Shown: in pieces, positions 1 through 7,962 of the stretch
Layout: every line of letters starts with the position of its first letter
Numbering within the stretch: the first letter of the stretch is position 1
From: Bacteroidota bacterium
Lineage (GTDB): Bacteria; Bacteroidota; Bacteroidia; Chitinophagales; Chitinophagaceae
Reading direction: 5' to 3'
Assembly: GCA_023429825.1 (NCBI GenBank)
Contig: JAEZDC010000131.1
Coordinates: forward strand, 1-23,687
DNA: 23,687 bases
Made by a program: the position numbers and the translations under genes
The notes under the pieces: model-generated
What the model was told of the DNA's origin: nothing
What the model saw: only the letters and a program-made list of their open reading frames with translations
The model's database searches: none

Positions 1-283
1 GTGTTCCTGAGGCACCTACCCAAAAGCCGAGATCTTCTGCAATTCTGGAAATGTTGCCACGTAGCCCTGCAACATCTTTATATGCCTCATCAATATCGGT
101 GCAGATATCCGTTCCTACTTCTACAACTGCTTGGTGCATCTCAGCTTTTACTTTATCACGTAAAAGCTTTTGGCCTTCCATTACAATTTGTTGTTCATGG
201 CTTTTGAGTTCGCGGGTCTCAGGGTCAATGACCATATATTCTTCTTCAACTCCTAAAGTGAAATGACGATACGATAGATTCAT
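1..283 (-). CDS. Carboxylate-amine ligase, YbdK/GCS2 family (5' part only)
   Basis: The first 94 codons of a minus-strand gene run off the left edge. The predicted N terminus starts MNLSYRHFTLGVEEEYMVID. The GVEEEY(M)(V)ID signature near residues 11-20 is the hallmark of the glutamate-cysteine ligase type 2 / YbdK family (PF04107). This family activates a carboxylate with ATP and joins it to an amine, as in gamma-glutamylcysteine synthesis, although many YbdK-like members have unknown substrates. The ATG at 283 is chosen because the family signature begins about 10 residues later; an upstream in-frame TTG at 307-305 is less likely. The gene lies 89 bp downstream of the ATP-grasp gene on the same strand, so co-transcription is plausible, with a dispersed repeat between them. 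Active-site residues beyond residue 94 cannot be assessed. Confidence 0.85.
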   Translation of the reverse strand, partial: MNLSYRHFTLGVEEEYMVIDPETRELKSHEQQIVMEGQKLLRDKVKAEMHQAVVEVGTDICTDIDEAYKDVAGLRGNISRIAEDLGFWVGASGT

Positions 284-315
284 ATTTTGCAGTTGTTCAT
301 TGCTCAATAAGGTTC

Positions 316-377
316 AGAAACGATGAAAGGATTGCGACGCAACAGGCGATGCCATGCATTATGTCGCTGGTATTATA
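316..377 (+). repeat. Dispersed intergenic repeat, copy 1 (TTGCGACGCAA family)
   Basis: The stretch contains GATTGCGACGCAACAG (330-345) followed by CGATGCCATG and, further on, GCTGGTATTA. Read on the minus strand, 4681-4741 carries the same succession of blocks with about 80% identity over about 60 bp. The core is a near-palindrome, TTGCG-A-CGCAA. The repeat overlaps the last codons of the ATP-grasp gene and fills most of the gap before the YbdK-type gene. Confidence 0.7.
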
Positions 378-1326
378 TCAATGCTTTCTTTGCACTTCCT
401 TTTTTTACATACTCGCCCCAGGTTAAATTGTCTTTTCCTGGCTTTTGTGCTAAAGCTCTCTCGATAGCATAGTTGGCCATAGTTTCTACCACCCATTCAA
501 AATTCTCCTCACCAACACTTGTTCTTTCCGCGTCAGGCGCAGGATTACAAAAATCGATCGCATAAGGAATATTATCCCGCACCGCTAATTCAACTGTGTT
601 GAGATCATAACCGAGATATTGATTGATGCGTAAAACGATCTCTTCCATTTGTTTCAATCGCTCCGGTGTAGGAGAGAAACTTGCCTGATACCGAAGGTGA
701 TGCGGATTTCTTGGTTCGTACGTCATAATGCGTACATGTTTTCCGCCAATGCAATAACAGCGATAATATTCTTCGAATACGATCTCTTCCTGCAACAGCA
801 TCACAAGCTGGCCCGTCTCTCCATGCTTATCAAAAAAATCATCTACGCTTTCCAGGCGATATACGTTCTTCCATCCACCACCTGCGAATGGTTTCATGTA
901 AGCAGGGAAACCAACATAGTTGAAAATATTTTCCCAGTCCAGAGGATAGGAAAGATTGGAGAATGATTGATCAGTTGTATCGGGCGGAAGATCACGGGAT
1001 GGAAGTATCACGGTTTTTGGTACAGGTACTCCGATTTTTGTTGCAAGGCAGTTATTGAAAAATTTTTCGTCGGCGCTCCACCAGAAAGGATTATTGATAA
1101 CTGCAGTTCCTGTAAGTGCAGCGTTCTTTAAATATGCTCTGTAAAAAGGAACATCCTGGCTGATGCGGTCTACGATAACAGCATAATCAGTGGGCTCACC
1201 TTGTGCAACCTTATCAATGCGTACAGGTTCAGCGGTGATGCCTTCAACATTTTTACTGTTGATTCTTTCTATGAAAGCCATTGGAAAGCTTCTTTCCTGG
1301 CCGAACATGATGCCGATTTTTTTCAT
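373..1326 (-). CDS. ATP-grasp domain ligase-like protein
   Basis: This 317-aa protein has an ATP-grasp layout. There is an N-terminal pre-grasp region (residues 1-85), a lysine in YMKPFAGGGWKNVY (about 143-156) that suits the nucleotide-binding lysine and glycine-rich loop, a QEEIVFEEYYRCYCIGGKHV segment (about 180-198), and a metal-binding style ELAV...AIDFCNPAPDAE region (about 246-267). ATP-grasp enzymes activate a carboxylate as acyl-phosphate for attack by an amine or thiol. The substrate cannot be read from the sequence. The start ATG at 1326 lacks a clear Shine-Dalgarno, as usual in Bacteroidota. It probably shares a transcript with the downstream YbdK-type ligase and is divergent from an esterase, so the three may serve one small-molecule or peptide pathway (inference). 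No signal peptide is seen, so it is likely cytoplasmic. Confidence 0.8.
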   Translation of the reverse strand: MKKIGIMFGQERSFPMAFIERINSKNVEGITAEPVRIDKVAQGEPTDYAVIVDRISQDVPFYRAYLKNAALTGTAVINNPFWWSADEKFFNNCLATKIGVPVPKTVILPSRDLPPDTTDQSFSNLSYPLDWENIFNYVGFPAYMKPFAGGGWKNVYRLESVDDFFDKHGETGQLVMLLQEEIVFEEYYRCYCIGGKHVRIMTYEPRNPHHLRYQASFSPTPERLKQMEEIVLRINQYLGYDLNTVELAVRDNIPYAIDFCNPAPDAERTSVGEENFEWVVETMANYAIERALAQKPGKDNLTWGEYVKKGSAKKALI

Positions 1327-1511
1327 CTGCTTCTTTTTTAAATTTTATAGTGATAAGGTGGAATGACCATTGAAATATGGTTCATTTCATAACTGGCTCT
1401 TTTGCATGGAAGGTGTGTATATGAATCGTTTCCAATATAAATAACTTTCTGGCAATTTTGATCTGTGGGCAACTATTTCAGGCATGAATTTTTTATTACT
1501 AACTCAGCCGT

Positions 1512-1519
1512 TATATTTG
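1512..1519 (+). promoter_or_regulatory. Candidate Bacteroidota -7 box (TATATTTG) before the esterase
   Basis: TATATTTG is an exact match to the Bacteroidota -7 consensus TAnnTTTG. It ends 5 nt before the ATG at 1525, which would give a very short leader or a leaderless mRNA. No clear TTG -33 element lies at the expected distance, only a T-rich run near 1488-1496, so the call is tentative. Confidence 0.35.
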
Positions 1520-1524
1520 AAAAT

Positions 1525-2340
1525 ATGCCCATTGCGAAAACTGTAGCGTTAGAATCGATTATTACTGAGCAAATAACCATAGACTCTGATTTTTTAGAAA
1601 GAGAAGTTATTATTGACGCTTACCTGCCGAAGAATGTTGTACTTCCCGAACAATTAAGCTTACTGATAATTAATGACGGACAGGATTTGCTTAAAATGCC
1701 GTTTGATGAAATACTTGATAAAGAGATAACTAATGGAACCATCGAACCATTAATGTGTATTGGCATTCATTGCGGAGCAGAAAGGAAACTGGAGTACGGA
1801 ACCATGTACACCGCTGATTACAAAGGGCGGGGCAGCAAAGCTGGGTTATATAAGAAGTTTGTTTTTGATGAGTTAATGCCGGTGATTCGAAAGAAGTATA
1901 ACGTTCAAAATTTTAAGGAGAAAGCTTTTGCAGGATTTTCTTTAGGAGGATTGAGTGCTTTAGATATCGTTTGGAATCATGCCAACCAGTTCAGCAAAGT
2001 AGGAGTGTTCAGCGGTTCGCTTTGGTGGAGGAGAAAAAGTTATGATGAAGGGTATAGCGATGAGATGGATCGCATCATGCATTTGCAGGTGAGGAAAGGA
2101 ACATTCCATCCATGGTTGAAATTCTTTTTCGAATGTGGAACCTTAGACGAAAAAGAAGATAGAAATGGTAACGGTATCATCGATTCAATTGATGATACAC
2201 TTGATCTGATCCATGAGCTAAAAGCCAAAGGGTATACTGACGAACATATTGAGTACCTCGAGATAAAGAATGGTAAACATGATGTAGCTACCTGGGCAAA
2301 AGCACTTCCGGAATTTTTGAAATGGGGCTGGGGTAAATAG
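1525..2340 (+). CDS. Esterase-D-like alpha/beta hydrolase with EF-hand-like loop
   Basis: The protein has 271 aa from the ATG at 1525; a GTG at 1465 would add 20 residues. It has the esterase-D (PF00756) pattern. The nucleophile elbow GFSLGG places Ser at about residue 139, a candidate acid is the Asp in ECGTLDE (about 208), and the His is in NGKHDVATW (about 252). WRR after the nucleophile strand and the C-terminal WAKALPEFLKWGW are typical of the family. No signal peptide is visible, so it is probably cytoplasmic. Residues 212-223 (DRNGNGIIDSID) follow a canonical 12-residue calcium loop (D1, N3, N5, G6, I8, D12) inserted after the acid residue. The gene diverges from the ATP-grasp/YbdK pair, and a role in the same pathway, such as hydrolysing or transferring an acyl group, is inference. 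The substrate is unknown. The later start is preferred because of a TAnnTTTG box just before it. Confidence 0.8.
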   Translation: MPIAKTVALESIITEQITIDSDFLEREVIIDAYLPKNVVLPEQLSLLIINDGQDLLKMPFDEILDKEITNGTIEPLMCIGIHCGAERKLEYGTMYTADYKGRGSKAGLYKKFVFDELMPVIRKKYNVQNFKEKAFAGFSLGGLSALDIVWNHANQFSKVGVFSGSLWWRRKSYDEGYSDEMDRIMHLQVRKGTFHPWLKFFFECGTLDEKEDRNGNGIIDSIDDTLDLIHELKAKGYTDEHIEYLEIKNGKHDVATWAKALPEFLKWGWGK

Positions 2341-2345
2341 ATACC

Positions 2346-3830
2346 CTAATTTCCTTTACATCTTTCAATGCCCGCCTTCGCCCGCTGATCTATAGCATCT
2401 TTGTACTCATGGTCGTCCATTGCCAAACATCTTTCATAGTACTTTATTGCTAGATCTTTTTTTCCTTGCCGCTCATAAATCTGCCCAAGTTGCACCGCAG
2501 CCCTGCTTGCAAAATATTCCTTCCGGTCCTCCCCGATAGATATGGCTTGTAAATAATAGTTGATAGCAGGAGCATCGTTCTTGAGGTCATCATTGATCCT
2601 TCCCATCCGGTAAGCGAACTCTAATTGCTCTTCTGTTTTTTGAAAGTCGTTAATGCTTTTATCTTTAAGTAAATTCAACGCTTCGGTATTATTACCTCCG
2701 TCATTTAACAACCGTACTTTCAGTAATAAGATATTCGGCCAAGTTGCGGACTTAGCATCCTTTAAAGCTTTTTTATCTGAATCAGTAGTAGTGCCTCCTT
2801 TACTTAAAACTTCTTTCCTGGTTCGTTCAGCCATTTGTATATTACCCTGCAGGTAGTAACACCAACTGAGTTTTTGATAAGCTTCTTTCAAAAAAGATTT
2901 TCCTTTAAAATTTTTAGCGAATCTCGTAAGATGAGAAATGGACTCTGCAGTTTTTAGCTGGTGTAATTTTACCATGCCGCGGTAATAATCCCATGTAGCC
3001 GTTTGGAGGTATTCCGGCGAATGATCAATATTCTGCAATACACGTTCTGTAAACAGCGTTTGTTTATTATTCATTGAAAGACTAACTGCTAAAAAAGCAA
3101 ATAGGTGATTATGAGAAATATCCAGTTTCTTAGATTGAATAAAAGGAATTACATCATCCTTCCTGTTCTCCACGTAAAACATAAGATAGGAGTATAAGAA
3201 TATTCCTTCACTAGAAAAAACCCTTGCCCATGGGTCACTGCTTTCGACAAAAGCCCTGGTGGCAGCCATTCCTTTTTTTACTGAACCTTTCATTCCAAAT
3301 AAGCTGGCTATCCATTTATAACTTTTAGGAATAGTACCTATCATTGCCTGCATTGGCCCATGCAGCAGATCATTCGGTATAAAAGTGGGAAACTCTTTCT
3401 TGTTTTCTTTTATGTAATTATATCCTCTTCTGAAATCCCATCCCGCACTCCATCTTTCACCAAACTTCAGGTCAACACCTGCTTTTTGCAGGTATACCAT
3501 CCCCAAACAAAACCGGTAAAAGGGAGAGGTCTTATCACCTTCTTTCAAAAGTTCAATTCTCTCGTCAACATTGTCTTTAAAAACTTTATACTCTGCGGGG
3601 TCTTCATTGAAGAACAGCTTGAAGAAGTCAATATAGTTTTCCAGCGCAACAGGAATGAGATTATCAGGGTTTTGTTGCCTGGCTTTCGCGATCAGTTCCT
3701 GGCCATTCGCAAGTTTAAGTTGAATAATCTCCTTATATGCCTGTTGACAAACAGAGTTAAACTCATAAACTTTTTTTGCATGCGCAAAACTGCCCAGGCA
3801 CATCATTATCACTGTACACCAAAACCTCAT
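2346..3830 (-). CDS. Secreted TPR-like repeat protein
   Basis: This 494-aa protein starts at the ATG at 3830. An upstream in-frame ATG at 3857 would lie inside the terminator of the preceding gene, so the later start is chosen. The N terminus MRFWCTVIMMCLGSFAHA is a signal peptide, so the protein is exported to the periplasm or outer membrane. The C-terminal half (about 320-494) carries helical repeats with TPR character, for example AYQKLSWCYYLQGNIQMAERT and AAVQLGQIYERQGKKDLAIKYYERCL (positions 8 G/A, 20 A, 27 Y/L-like). TPR proteins act as scaffolds, and no catalytic motif is seen. Its role here is unknown. It is convergent with the esterase, with the stop codons 5 bp apart, and has no room for a terminator of its own on that side. 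Confidence 0.75.
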   Translation of the reverse strand: MRFWCTVIMMCLGSFAHAKKVYEFNSVCQQAYKEIIQLKLANGQELIAKARQQNPDNLIPVALENYIDFFKLFFNEDPAEYKVFKDNVDERIELLKEGDKTSPFYRFCLGMVYLQKAGVDLKFGERWSAGWDFRRGYNYIKENKKEFPTFIPNDLLHGPMQAMIGTIPKSYKWIASLFGMKGSVKKGMAATRAFVESSDPWARVFSSEGIFLYSYLMFYVENRKDDVIPFIQSKKLDISHNHLFAFLAVSLSMNNKQTLFTERVLQNIDHSPEYLQTATWDYYRGMVKLHQLKTAESISHLTRFAKNFKGKSFLKEAYQKLSWCYYLQGNIQMAERTRKEVLSKGGTTTDSDKKALKDAKSATWPNILLLKVRLLNDGGNNTEALNLLKDKSINDFQKTEEQLEFAYRMGRINDDLKNDAPAINYYLQAISIGEDRKEYFASRAAVQLGQIYERQGKKDLAIKYYERCLAMDDHEYKDAIDQRAKAGIERCKGN

Positions 3831-3833
3831 AAG

Positions 3834-3867
3834 ATAAAAATAACAAAGGGCAACCATATGGCTGCCC
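3834..3867 (-). terminator. Rho-independent terminator after the zinc-ribbon gene
   Basis: On the minus strand, GGGCAGCCATATGGTTGCCC forms a GGGCA/TGCCC stem with an inner CCAT/ATGG pairing and is followed by TTTGTTATTTTTATC. It lies 22 bp past the stop of the zinc-ribbon gene (3889) and just before the TPR gene start, so the recN-to-zinc-ribbon transcript probably ends here. Confidence 0.7.
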
Positions 3868-3888
3868 TCAACTATTAAACGAAATTAT

Positions 3889-4644
3889 TTATTTAAGATC
3901 CACTGCATCGTGAAGATCCCTGTCAACTAAAATTCTTCCGCAGTTCTCGCACACCATTACTTTTTTGTGCTGGCGGATCTCACTTTGTTTTTGAGGAGGA
4001 ATCGAGTTATAGCAACCGCCACATGCATCTCTCTCAACAGGTACTACAGCCAAACCATTTCTATAGCTATTCCTGATCCTGTCATAGCTGTATAACAGTC
4101 TTTCATCAATATGTGTACGGGCATCATTGCTCACTTTGCTGTATTGCTTCTCTTCTTTTTCTGTATCAGCAATGATCTTTTCCAGTTCACCTTTTTTGTG
4201 GGTTAACACACCTTCCTTAGCTGCGATCTGCTTCTTTGCATTATCCAAAGCTCTTACTTTATCAGCAAGCTCTTCGTTCGCATCTTTGATATGCTTTTCA
4301 GCAAGCTTCACTTCAAGCTGCTGCATTTCAATTTCTTTATTGATCGCCTCAAACTCACGGTTGTTCTTTACATTCTCACTTTGCTTCTCGTATTTATTAG
4401 CTAAAGCTTCAGATTCCTTGATCACATTTTTTTTGCTCTCAATGAATTCAGTGATACCGTTGATCTCTTCCTCGATTCTTGTTCTCCTGCTGTGCAAACC
4501 TGTGATCTCATCTTCCAGGTCACTTACTTCCATTGGAAGTTCACCTTTCAGGATTGCAATTTCATCCAGCTTGCTGTCGATCTTTTGCAATTTCACTAAC
4601 CCTTGCAATTTTTCTTCAACAGAAAAGTCTTTAACTGCTGCCAT
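3889..4644 (-). CDS. C4-type zinc-ribbon coiled-coil protein (PF02591 / HP0958-like)
   Basis: The 251-aa protein has a long charged coiled coil (residues about 10-185, rich in E, K, L and Q heptads) and a C-terminal four-cysteine zinc ribbon, CGGC at 208-211 and CENC at 232-235. This is the architecture of the PF02591 family, which includes Helicobacter HP0958, where coiled coil and ribbon bind nucleic acid or protein partners. In Bacteroidota the family is commonly beside a Nif3-like gene, as here. The Nif3-like gene is 137 bp upstream, with a dispersed repeat in the gap. The molecular role in this phylum is not established. No signal peptide is present. A terminator directly follows the gene. 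Confidence 0.88.
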   Translation of the reverse strand: MAAVKDFSVEEKLQGLVKLQKIDSKLDEIAILKGELPMEVSDLEDEITGLHSRRTRIEEEINGITEFIESKKNVIKESEALANKYEKQSENVKNNREFEAINKEIEMQQLEVKLAEKHIKDANEELADKVRALDNAKKQIAAKEGVLTHKKGELEKIIADTEKEEKQYSKVSNDARTHIDERLLYSYDRIRNSYRNGLAVVPVERDACGGCYNSIPPQKQSEIRQHKKVMVCENCGRILVDRDLHDAVDLK

Positions 4645-4680
4645 ATTTGTGTTTGTAATTTGAAATGTATTTGAGGATTA

Positions 4681-4741
4681 TGATACCAGCTTCAGTATTC
4701 CATAGCATCGTCTGTTGCGTCGCAATCACTTCATCTTTCAG
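4681..4741 (-). repeat. Dispersed intergenic repeat, copy 2 (TTGCGACGCAA family)
   Basis: Read on the minus strand the element contains GAAGTGATTGCGACGCAAC, then CAGACGATGCTATG and GCTGGTATCA. The same ordered blocks occur on the plus strand at 316-377, with one 1-nt gap at each end. It occupies the gap between the Nif3-like and zinc-ribbon genes. Confidence 0.7.
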
Positions 4742-4781
4742 AAAAGGATGCATCAGCTAACTTTCCATTCACGACCAAGCC

Positions 4782-5879
4782 TCACAAAAAATACTTCACC
4801 GGATTCGTTTCCATCCCAGTTTTAAGGACGGCAAAAGTAGGGAATTTCTGCTGTAAAACCTCCATCAGCAGCTCAATCGTAAACTGTTCACTTTCATAGT
4901 GCCCGATATCGGCGATCACCATTTTCCCCTCTGCATCAAAGAACTCATGGTATTTCATGTCTGCAGTTACGTACACGTCAGCTCCAGCCGATAAAGCTCT
5001 TTTGGTCAAAAAACTACCTGCACCACCACATATAGCAACTTTTCTTACTTTCTTATTCAATAATCCGGTATGACGTATTACTTCCAAACCAAAGCTGGTT
5101 TTCAGTTGATTAAGAAAGAAATGTTCATCCATAGGCTCGGGCATTTCTCCAATCAGCCCACTGCCAACTTCTTTGAAATAATTGCCCAGCGGAATTACAT
5201 CATAGGCCACCTCTTCGTATGGATGAGCCTTTATCATGGCCGTGATGATCCGCATTTGCAGGTGCGCAGGAAAAATGATCTCGATCTTAACTTCATCCTC
5301 CTCGTGTCGTTTTCCCTTTTCTCCAACATAAGGATCAGTTTCCTCGCCGGCTTTGAATGTGCCCCTGCCGGGGATATTGAAGCTGCACTCACTATAATTT
5401 CCAATTTGCCCGGCGCCTGCTTTAAAAATGGCATTTCTTACTTCCTCAGCCTTATTCTCCGGAACGAACACATACAATTTTCGAAGATGATTCTCTTTTG
5501 GTAATAACACCTGCACATTTTGAAGACCTAACTTTTCAGCGATCTTTCCATTTACCCCCTGAAGTATGTTATCGAGATTGGTATGAATGGCATAGATCGC
5601 AATATCATTTTTGATGGCAGCTATTACTGCACGTTCCACGTAGTTTTTTCCGTTGATCTTTTTCAATCCGCTAAAGATGATCGGGTGATGTGCAACCACT
5701 GCATTGCACCCTTTTTCTTTTGCCTCATTGATCACTTCTTCTGTTGCATCTAAGGTGCATAGCACACCTGTGCATTCCCAGTTTTGATCGCCGGTAAGTA
5801 AACCCGAGTTATCATATGTTTCCTGGTAACTGGGGGGCGCCAGCTCTTCTAAAGCGGTAATGATTTCCCTGATCTTCAT
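4782..5879 (-). CDS. Nif3-like dinuclear metal centre hexameric protein (GTP cyclohydrolase 1 type 2 homologue)
   Basis: This 365-aa protein shows the Nif3/DUF34 metal ligands. They are AHHPIIFSG (His64, His65), AIHTNLDN (His99, Asp103) and GHYESEQ (His327, Glu331). Residues about 130-240 form the PII/CutA-like insert found in long members of the family, with AHPYEEVAYDV as its typical end. The family forms a hexameric toroid binding two metals per subunit. It has been called GTP cyclohydrolase 1 type 2, but the physiological substrate is uncertain. The start is the ATG at 5879, giving the usual MKIREIITALEELAP N terminus. It lies 29 bp downstream of the 71-aa membrane protein gene and is probably in the recN operon. 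Confidence 0.92.
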   Translation of the reverse strand: MKIREIITALEELAPPSYQETYDNSGLLTGDQNWECTGVLCTLDATEEVINEAKEKGCNAVVAHHPIIFSGLKKINGKNYVERAVIAAIKNDIAIYAIHTNLDNILQGVNGKIAEKLGLQNVQVLLPKENHLRKLYVFVPENKAEEVRNAIFKAGAGQIGNYSECSFNIPGRGTFKAGEETDPYVGEKGKRHEEDEVKIEIIFPAHLQMRIITAMIKAHPYEEVAYDVIPLGNYFKEVGSGLIGEMPEPMDEHFFLNQLKTSFGLEVIRHTGLLNKKVRKVAICGGAGSFLTKRALSAGADVYVTADMKYHEFFDAEGKMVIADIGHYESEQFTIELLMEVLQQKFPTFAVLKTGMETNPVKYFL

Positions 5880-5908
5880 ATGAATAAAGATAAAGAATCA
5901 GTGAGCAC

Positions 5909-6124
5909 TTAACGGGTAAAGATGAGCCTGAAATAAAGGAACATCGCAATAAAGTGCATCAGGAAAGCCGTGCCCACTACAGCAAAAAAATAGATCAGCA
6001 AAGCTTTAAAATTGCGGTTGGCAATAAGAATAGTTCTAAGTTTTGAATGAATTAGCCACACCGGAATTGCAACTATAAGAAAATAAAGTACCACAAGCCA
6101 TTGCCAATGCGGAACATACTCCAT
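5909..6124 (-). CDS. Small two-TM membrane protein of unknown function
   Basis: The 71-aa protein has two hydrophobic segments (about residues 8-24 and 42-67) joined by a basic, polar loop (HSKLRTILIANRNFK), suggesting a small inner-membrane hairpin. Its ATG at 6124 overlaps the recN stop by one base (TGATG), so translation is probably coupled to recN. It is 29 bp upstream of the Nif3-like gene. No family is recognised and no catalytic motif is visible. The coupling indicates a real gene despite its size. Confidence 0.7.
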   Translation of the reverse strand: MEYVPHWQWLVVLYFLIVAIPVWLIHSKLRTILIANRNFKALLIYFFAVVGTAFLMHFIAMFLYFRLIFTR

Positions 6125-7776
6125 CAGTTCATCATTTCTTTTGCATTTTCTAAAGCTGCAGCTGTAGGTTTTTCACCGCTCAGCATTTTTGCAATGGCAG
6201 TGATTCGCTCATCGTTATCGAGCAGGCGAATGTTTGTCTTGATCGCATCTCCTTTGATCTCTTTATAAACAAAGAAATGGGCATTTGCCTTTCCTGCGAT
6301 CTGCGGTTGATGGGTGATGCAGATGATCTGGCGTTTCGCAGCAAGACCCTTCATAATGATACCAACCTGTTTTGCTGCTTCACCCGATATTCCAGTATCG
6401 ATCTCATCAAAGATCATTGTAGGCAGATCGATATGTTGCGCAACAAGTGATTTGATGCAAAGCATTAAACGGCTCAGTTCACCACCACTTGCTACTTTCC
6501 TTATTGGTTCAAAGCGATTGCTTTTGTTGGCATCGAACAGGAATTCGATCTGGTCTGCACCAAATTCATTTAACGAAGTTTCAATGATAGCCACTTTCAA
6601 TCTGGCATTCGGCATCCCTACCTGGTGCAAAAGCCTATTCACATTTTCTTCCAAAGGCTTTACTTGTTTATTGCGTGCAGATGAAATTTTTGTAGCTAAA
6701 GATTTTGCTTGTTGCAAAAGATCTTCCACCTGTTTTTCTTTCGCTGATATGGATTCATCAATATTAAGAACTGCATTCAGCTTTTCTTCAAGATCAGTTT
6801 GAATGGAAATTAATTCAGTTGTAGTACTTACACCATGCTTTTTCAAAAGCTTATACCCTGCAGTGATCCTGTCGTTAATAAGGTTGATCCTTTTTTCATC
6901 AAAGTGTATGCTGTCATTAATGTTTTCTGTTTCATCAGCAATGTCATTCAATTCTATTTGTGCACTCTGTAATCTTTCAATGATCGTAGGCAGCTTCGGA
7001 TGATGCGTTGAAAATCCATGCAATTGTTGAACTAATTGCTTTAACGAAGCAACAACAGGCTGATCACTTTCTTTTAGTTGAAAACTGACTTTAGATAGAG
7101 CTGTTTTTATTTCTTCAGCGTTGCTAAGCAATTTTAATTCCTGGTCAAGTTCTTCCAGTTCATTCTCTTTTAATGAAAGTTCATTTAACTCGTCAAATAA
7201 AAACTGGTGATAATCTAATTCTTTATTAAAGCTGGCTTTTTGTTGCTGTAGTTCCTCCAGCTCTTTAGTTGCATTTCTCCATTGGTGAAATACCAAATTA
7301 TAATTACCAAGTAACACTGTGTTGTTTGCAAGAGCATCTATCACTTCTCTTTGAAAATCTGCATCACCTAACTCTAATGTATCAAACTGCTGGTGAAGAT
7401 CTACCAGTAAAGAAGCTAATTGTTTTATTTGCTGCAGAGTGGCAGGCGTATCATTAATAAAGCTTCGGCTTTTTCCGTTTGTAGCGATCTCCCTGCGAAG
7501 TACCAGCTCTGTCTCATCGTCCAGTTCATTATCCCGGAGAAAATGTTTTACGGCTTCTTTGTTTTCAATACTGAAGCTTCCTTCTACAATGCATTTTTTT
7601 TCTTTGTTGAGCAGCACATTGGTCTCGGCTCTTTCACCTAATATCAAACTCAGCGCACCCATCAGTATACTTTTTCCTGCACCCGTTTCACCGGTAATGA
7701 TGTTCAGGTTGGGAGAAAAGTTGATGATGATCTCATCAATGATCGCATAATTCTGTATAGAAAGTTTCTGCAGCAT
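6124..7776 (-). CDS. recN: DNA repair protein RecN
   Basis: RecN is an SMC-like ATPase of double-strand break repair. The start used is the ATG at 7776, which gives the family N terminus MLQKLSIQNYAIIDEI and 550 aa, the usual length; upstream in-frame codons would add an unrelated 50-residue extension crossing a repeat. Visible are Walker A GETGAGKS (29-36), a Q-loop-like DLHQQFDTLEL region (about 125-135), a central coiled coil (about 160-370), the ABC signature SGGELSR (430-436) and Walker B MIFDEIDTG (454-462). It acts in the cytoplasm at broken DNA ends. It heads a transcript with the 71-aa membrane protein, Nif3-like and zinc-ribbon genes. Confidence 0.96.
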   Translation of the reverse strand: MLQKLSIQNYAIIDEIIINFSPNLNIITGETGAGKSILMGALSLILGERAETNVLLNKEKKCIVEGSFSIENKEAVKHFLRDNELDDETELVLRREIATNGKSRSFINDTPATLQQIKQLASLLVDLHQQFDTLELGDADFQREVIDALANNTVLLGNYNLVFHQWRNATKELEELQQQKASFNKELDYHQFLFDELNELSLKENELEELDQELKLLSNAEEIKTALSKVSFQLKESDQPVVASLKQLVQQLHGFSTHHPKLPTIIERLQSAQIELNDIADETENINDSIHFDEKRINLINDRITAGYKLLKKHGVSTTTELISIQTDLEEKLNAVLNIDESISAKEKQVEDLLQQAKSLATKISSARNKQVKPLEENVNRLLHQVGMPNARLKVAIIETSLNEFGADQIEFLFDANKSNRFEPIRKVASGGELSRLMLCIKSLVAQHIDLPTMIFDEIDTGISGEAAKQVGIIMKGLAAKRQIICITHQPQIAGKANAHFFVYKEIKGDAIKTNIRLLDNDERITAIAKMLSGEKPTAAALENAKEMMN

Positions 7777-7869
7777 CTCGGAAGCAAATATGCAAAGGTT
7801 GAATGGTAAAAGAAAGAAGTTTACGCTATTGTTGATAATTGTTTCGAAAGTTTGGCTGCTGATGTTTGA

Positions 7870-7916
7870 CAGGACGCTGAAGTGTGCGACGCAACGAAGA
7901 TCAATAGACAATAAAA
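7870..7916 (+). repeat. Dispersed intergenic repeat, copy 3 (degenerate)
   Basis: The segment GCTGAAGTGTGCGACGCAAC matches the core of the copies at 316-377 and 4681-4741, missing two bases in the centre. The sequence after the core has diverged (GAAGATCAATAG in place of AGACGATGCTATG). It lies in the recN upstream region. Confidence 0.45.
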
Positions 7917-7924
7917 AGATGGTC

Positions 7925-7953
7925 AAAAAGAAAACACCCTGAATTTCAGGGTG
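7925..7953 (-). terminator. Rho-independent terminator after the T9SS-sorted protein gene
   Basis: On the minus strand CACCCTGA-AAT-TCAGGGTG is a perfect 8-bp stem with a 3-nt loop, followed by TTTTCTTTTTGACC. It begins 10 bp past the stop codon at 7963 and ends the two-gene secreted-protein operon. Confidence 0.85.
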
Positions 7954-7962
7954 CTTATTAAA

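Noticed and set aside
1..266. Plus-strand small ORFs at the left edge
   Set aside because: They lie opposite the YbdK/GCS2 coding frame, which has a clear family signature.
3360..3878. 172-codon plus-strand ORF
   Set aside because: It is antisense to the TPR-like protein and runs through a terminator; no domain is visible.
4127..4663. 178-codon plus-strand ORF rich in Ser/Leu/Phe
   Set aside because: It is the antisense of the zinc-ribbon coiled coil; lysine/glutamate-rich coding produces this composition.
7777..7926. 50-residue N-terminal extension of RecN
   Set aside because: It crosses a dispersed repeat and is unlike the family, which starts at MLQKLSIQNYAI.
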